From NCBI GenBank assembly GCA_001825475.1, contig MHWZ01000038.1, positions 11,290-18,294 on the forward strand: 7,005 bases of DNA, given 5' to 3'. The notes under the pieces were generated by a model, which ran no database searches, was not told where the DNA came from, and saw only the letters and a list, made by a program, of their open reading frames with translations. The DNA comes from Candidatus Zambryskibacteria bacterium RIFOXYD2_FULL_43_10 (GTDB lineage: Bacteria > Patescibacteriota > Minisyncoccia > Phycocordibacterales > Zambryskibacteraceae). The position numbers were made by a program, and so were the translations under genes. Position 1 is the stretch's first letter. The number at the start of each line of letters is the position of its first letter. This document shows positions 5,168 through 7,005 of this stretch, piece after piece.

Positions 5168-6466
5168 CTATAGATACCCCCATTTTTTTAAGAGCTTCTC
5201 ATTCTTATCTACGAAACTTGAGCCAATATCATTTCTATACAAAACCTTAGGAATAATTATCTTGTTGGCCAAGTTGAGTACTTTTTCTTGCGCTTCGGGT
5301 ACGGAGTTACCCATTCCAGTCACATACAATATATATCCTCTCCTGTCAGAAATATAAAGTTGTTCATGGTCACTCGTTCTTATTGAGATCTCTTCAAAGT
5401 GGATATGGTTCATATTGTTATCATTAATACCATTGAAATGCACGTTGATTCCATATGAATAGTTATTTTTTGATTTTTTTGGGTAGGGAAATGGCGGGGT
5501 TGTGAGACATAAAACTATTCCGTAACCTTTTCTCCACTTAAGATTATAGTTTTCTCCTTTGGCTAAGGCTAAAAGAAATTCACCCCAAGGGGATTCGTGT
5601 ATCTCGCTTTGTAAATGCACGATTGGCGACCCAAATCTGGAAGTCGCCTCCAGAATATAAGTGCCGGATTCATTTACCATACAATTAAGCTCAAAGTCGC
5701 CTCTAAAGTTTATTTTTCTAAGATATGGTTCTAATTTTGCTATTGTTTCTTGATAAAGTTTATTATGCTCATCGTTGCTGTACCATGCCAAAGTTCCCAT
5801 CTCGCTAGTGATGGGGCCGATATCACCCGGCATAAATCTAGTGTACTCTATATTAAACTCAATTGGGCCAACCCAACTGTTTCCATTAAAGAATCTACCT
5901 ACTCCTATTTCCACACCGTCCACTCTTTTTTGTAAAGAGATTTTAACGCCACTTGTGGTTCTGTCATTCAAATAAGTTTTTATCAGATCCAATGTGTCTT
6001 GTCCGTTTTCAAGTCGACTCACGTAACTAATGAACTTAGTTGATCCGGGGTTTTTCTTTATAACCCATGGAGCAGGATTGTTTTTTATATATACTGCCGC
6101 TTCGTCCAAGTCTTCAAAATCTTTTAATGGAACTGTTTTAAGACCGTGTTCCGCGAAGATTTTTTGCCCGAACTCTCTATTCAGCTCCAATCTGTCCCCC
6201 AGCTCTGATCCTCCCACTACTAGATAACCCTTGCTTCTCAACTTATCTTGCATTTTGCCGTATCCCACATCGTCAAAAACAATCAAGCCCTCTTTGCCAA
6301 CCCAAGATATTCCCGCTTTAATAGTATTAATTTTATGGACAAGATTCGTGAAATTACCCCTGCGACCTTTTTCATCAATAAAAAGTCTCACATCATGCCC
6401 CTCCTTTTTCAATAAATAGGCCAAATTACCGGCAATCAGGTCTTTAGAAATAAACAGAATTTTCAT
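5168..6466 (-). CDS. PurD-like ATP-grasp protein (phosphoribosylamine--glycine ligase family)
   Basis: PurD joins glycine to phosphoribosylamine using ATP in purine synthesis, and this 432-residue protein has the length and domain order of that family. The N-terminal domain (1-105) is followed by an ATP-grasp segment with WVIKKNPGSTK (134-144), QKRVDGVEIGVGRFFNG (179-195), PGDIGPITSEMGT (213-225) and LEATSRFGSP (272-281). The C-terminal GARS-C-like part ends with YVTGMGNSVPEAQEKV and YRNDIG. Key motifs are altered: PurD usually has GPNTGGMG and E-x-N-x-RFGDPE, whereas here the Asn is Thr275 and the Asp is Ser280. No other purine gene is nearby, so the substrate may differ. ATG 6466 (MKILFISK) is chosen because the family begins there. 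The frame stays open upstream to 6538, but that 24-residue extension fits no domain and would run into the promoter repeat. Confidence 0.8.
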   Translation of the reverse strand: MKILFISKDLIAGNLAYLLKKEGHDVRLFIDEKGRRGNFTNLVHKINTIKAGISWVGKEGLIVFDDVGYGKMQDKLRSKGYLVVGGSELGDRLELNREFGQKIFAEHGLKTVPLKDFEDLDEAAVYIKNNPAPWVIKKNPGSTKFISYVSRLENGQDTLDLIKTYLNDRTTSGVKISLQKRVDGVEIGVGRFFNGNSWVGPIEFNIEYTRFMPGDIGPITSEMGTLAWYSNDEHNKLYQETIAKLEPYLRKINFRGDFELNCMVNESGTYILEATSRFGSPIVHLQSEIHESPWGEFLLALAKGENYNLKWRKGYGIVLCLTTPPFPYPKKSKNNYSYGINVHFNGINDNNMNHIHFEEISIRTSDHEQLYISDRRGYILYVTGMGNSVPEAQEKVLNLANKIIIPKVLYRNDIGSSFVDKNEKLLKKWGYL

Positions 6467-6530
6467 ACTTATGTCTTCAGCATATTCTCCAATCTCGGAA
6501 TAATAAAAAAATTCTACCATAAAATGTGCC

Positions 6531-6579
6531 ATTGACACAGGAGCATCACTCGTATTATATTATAGCCAGATTTTAGTAC
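6531..6579 (+). repeat. 49-bp direct repeat carrying a promoter, copy B
   Basis: This is the exact second copy of 1066-1114, in the same orientation. The flanking sequence upstream is unrelated to that of copy A: here it is the region upstream of the divergent PurD-like gene, with no IS relic. Exact identity over a promoter and early 5' UTR suggests recent duplication, a mobile promoter cassette, or selection on the transcript leader. Confidence 0.92.
6532..6561 (+). promoter_or_regulatory. sigma70-type promoter, copy B
   Basis: TTGACA (6532-6537) and TATATT (6556-6561) are separated by 18 bp, with a predicted start near 6568. It reads into the 56-codon small gene about 30 nt downstream and is divergent from the PurD-like gene. 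Confidence 0.75.
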
Positions 6580-6597
6580 GGAAAGGGGGTGAGAAAG

Positions 6598-6768
6598 ATG
6601 AGTAAGGAACACGTCAACGCTGATAAAGATGCGAGTTTCCAACGGGCGCATGGTCGCCGCGATGCAGAACCGCCTCAAAAGTCAAACAAAGAGAGTGAGC
6701 GGGAGCGTAACGTTGCTCACAACAAAGGGGAAGAGCATTCACGTACCCCGAAAGGGAATAGGGGGTAA
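6598..6768 (+). CDS. 56-residue highly charged small protein, unknown function
   Basis: This small gene has every expected signal: a consensus-like promoter (6532-6561), a Shine-Dalgarno-like GGGGGTGAG (6585-6593) four bases before the ATG, a TAA stop, and an intrinsic terminator 12 nt later. The product (MSKEHVNADKDASFQRAHGR at the N terminus, ending SRTPKGNRG) is dominated by Lys, Arg, Glu, Asp, Asn, His and Ser. It has one Phe, no Trp, Tyr, Cys, Leu or Ile, and no hydrophobic core or membrane segment. It is therefore probably disordered, cytoplasmic and perhaps nucleic-acid binding; that role is inference from composition only. I do not recognise a family. It is G+C-richer than the AT-rich genes around it. 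Repetition of its promoter and early leader before a different transcript at 1066 suggests a module used for abundant small products. Confidence 0.72.
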   Translation: MSKEHVNADKDASFQRAHGRRDAEPPQKSNKESERERNVAHNKGEEHSRTPKGNRG

Positions 6769-6780
6769 AACATCTTCCTC

Positions 6781-6810
6781 GTAGCCGGGTCTACAAGCCC
6801 GGCTACTTTT
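6781..6810 (+). terminator. intrinsic terminator of the small gene
   Basis: GTAGCCGGG (6781-6789) pairs perfectly with CCCGGCTAC (6798-6806) across an 8-nt loop and is followed by TTTT (6807-6810). It closes the small-gene transcript 12 nt after its stop and isolates it from the peptidase gene that starts at 6822. Confidence 0.9.
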
Positions 6811-6821
6811 CTACAAAATAT

Positions 6822-7005
6822 ATGAAAATGACAACTTATAAAACAAGAAAAAAATCAAACAAACAAGAAAGTATTATTTTTATCGATTTACCTAAAAGAA
6901 CGAACAAGGTCTTTGTTTCCATTGTTTTTCAATTTGGTTTCTATAATGAATCAAAGAATACTCACGGGCTTACTCATCTTCTAGAGCATTTAGATCGGAA
7001 GAGCA
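6822..7005 (+). CDS. M16 family zinc metallopeptidase, N-terminal fragment
   Basis: This is the start of an insulinase/pitrilysin-type (M16) peptidase, cut off by the contig end. The first strand ends in the family pattern (VSIVFQFGFYNE, like the usual V-x-x-x-F-x-x-G-S-R-x-E). It leads into HGLTHLLEH, the inverted zinc motif HxxEH, with His52 and His56 as ligands and Glu55 as catalytic base. Only 56 residues are real: from position 6992 on, the sequence is adapter, so the apparent residues after His56 must be ignored. The start is ATG 6822, with ATG 6828 as an alternative; no Shine-Dalgarno is visible, and the upstream terminator at 6781-6810 leaves only 11 bp before the ATG. No signal peptide is seen. 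M16 proteins often come as pairs, and a partner gene may follow beyond the contig. Confidence 0.82.
   Translation, partial: MKMTTYKTRKKSNKQESIIFIDLPKRTNKVFVSIVFQFGFYNESKNTHGLTHLLEHLDRKS
6992..7005 (+). other. sequencing adapter contamination at the contig end
   Basis: The last 14 bases, AGATCGGAAGAGCA, equal the start of the Illumina TruSeq read-1 adapter. Chance identity over 14 bp exactly at a contig end is very unlikely. The first A may be genomic or from A-tailing. These bases should be trimmed and not translated. Confidence 0.95.

Noticed and set aside
4960..5357. Two overlapping plus-strand frames at the end of the membrane protein gene and beyond
   Set aside because: They are alternative-frame shadows that cross the terminator and run antisense to the PurD-like gene, without motifs.
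6467..6538. 24-residue N-terminal extension of the PurD-like protein
   Set aside because: It matches no part of the family, would place the start inside the promoter repeat of the opposite strand, and the downstream ATG begins the standard first strand (MKILFIS).

Overview
The window looks like the end of a metagenomic contig from an uncultured, fairly AT-rich bacterium. The most likely group is the Patescibacteria (Candidate Phyla Radiation). That rests on weak but consistent signs: compact unlinked genes, several genes without a Shine-Dalgarno sequence, a tRNA without encoded CCA, a rve-type transposase of a kind I associate with these genomes, and a small multi-pass membrane protein of unknown function. 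TAA, TGA and TAG all serve as stops, so the standard bacterial code fits and the UGA-as-glycine lineages do not. The last 14 bases match the start of the Illumina TruSeq adapter, so the true genomic sequence ends near 6991.

Layout. Positions 2-412 are the 3' end of dnaJ, followed 8 bp later by a complete speH-type S-adenosylmethionine decarboxylase (421-807). The 388-bp gap that follows is full of small features. It holds a tRNA-Ala(CGC) on the minus strand (852-922) with an extended -10 promoter, a 31-bp relic of an insertion-sequence end (1024-1054), and a 49-bp repeat carrying a sigma70-type promoter (1066-1114). A strong intrinsic terminator (1149-1184) stands just before a full-length prolyl oligopeptidase (1196-3220). 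Next comes about 220 bp of non-coding sequence that can fold into two adjacent three-way junctions (3242-3300 and 3302-3395) plus small hairpins. An IS481-like rve transposase element follows (about 3442-4528), with imperfect 28/29-bp inverted repeats. Its transposase takes its stop codon from the flanking DNA, and that stop lies inside the -35 box of the promoter for the next gene, a four-helix membrane protein (4619-5146). A hairpin shared with the convergent gene separates it from a PurD-like ATP-grasp protein on the minus strand (5168-6466).

Divergent from the PurD-like gene is the second exact copy of the 49-bp promoter repeat (6531-6579). Here it drives a 56-codon, highly charged small protein (6598-6768) with its own terminator. 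The window closes with the start of an M16 zinc metallopeptidase, cut off just after its HxxEH motif.

The genes do not form one pathway. Coherent themes are protein folding and turnover (DnaJ, prolyl oligopeptidase, M16 peptidase) and isolated biosynthetic steps (SpeH, PurD-like). The most notable non-coding content is the reused promoter module, the two IS ends lying just upstream of TTGACA boxes, and the structured element at 3242-3441, which I cannot assign to a known RNA family.
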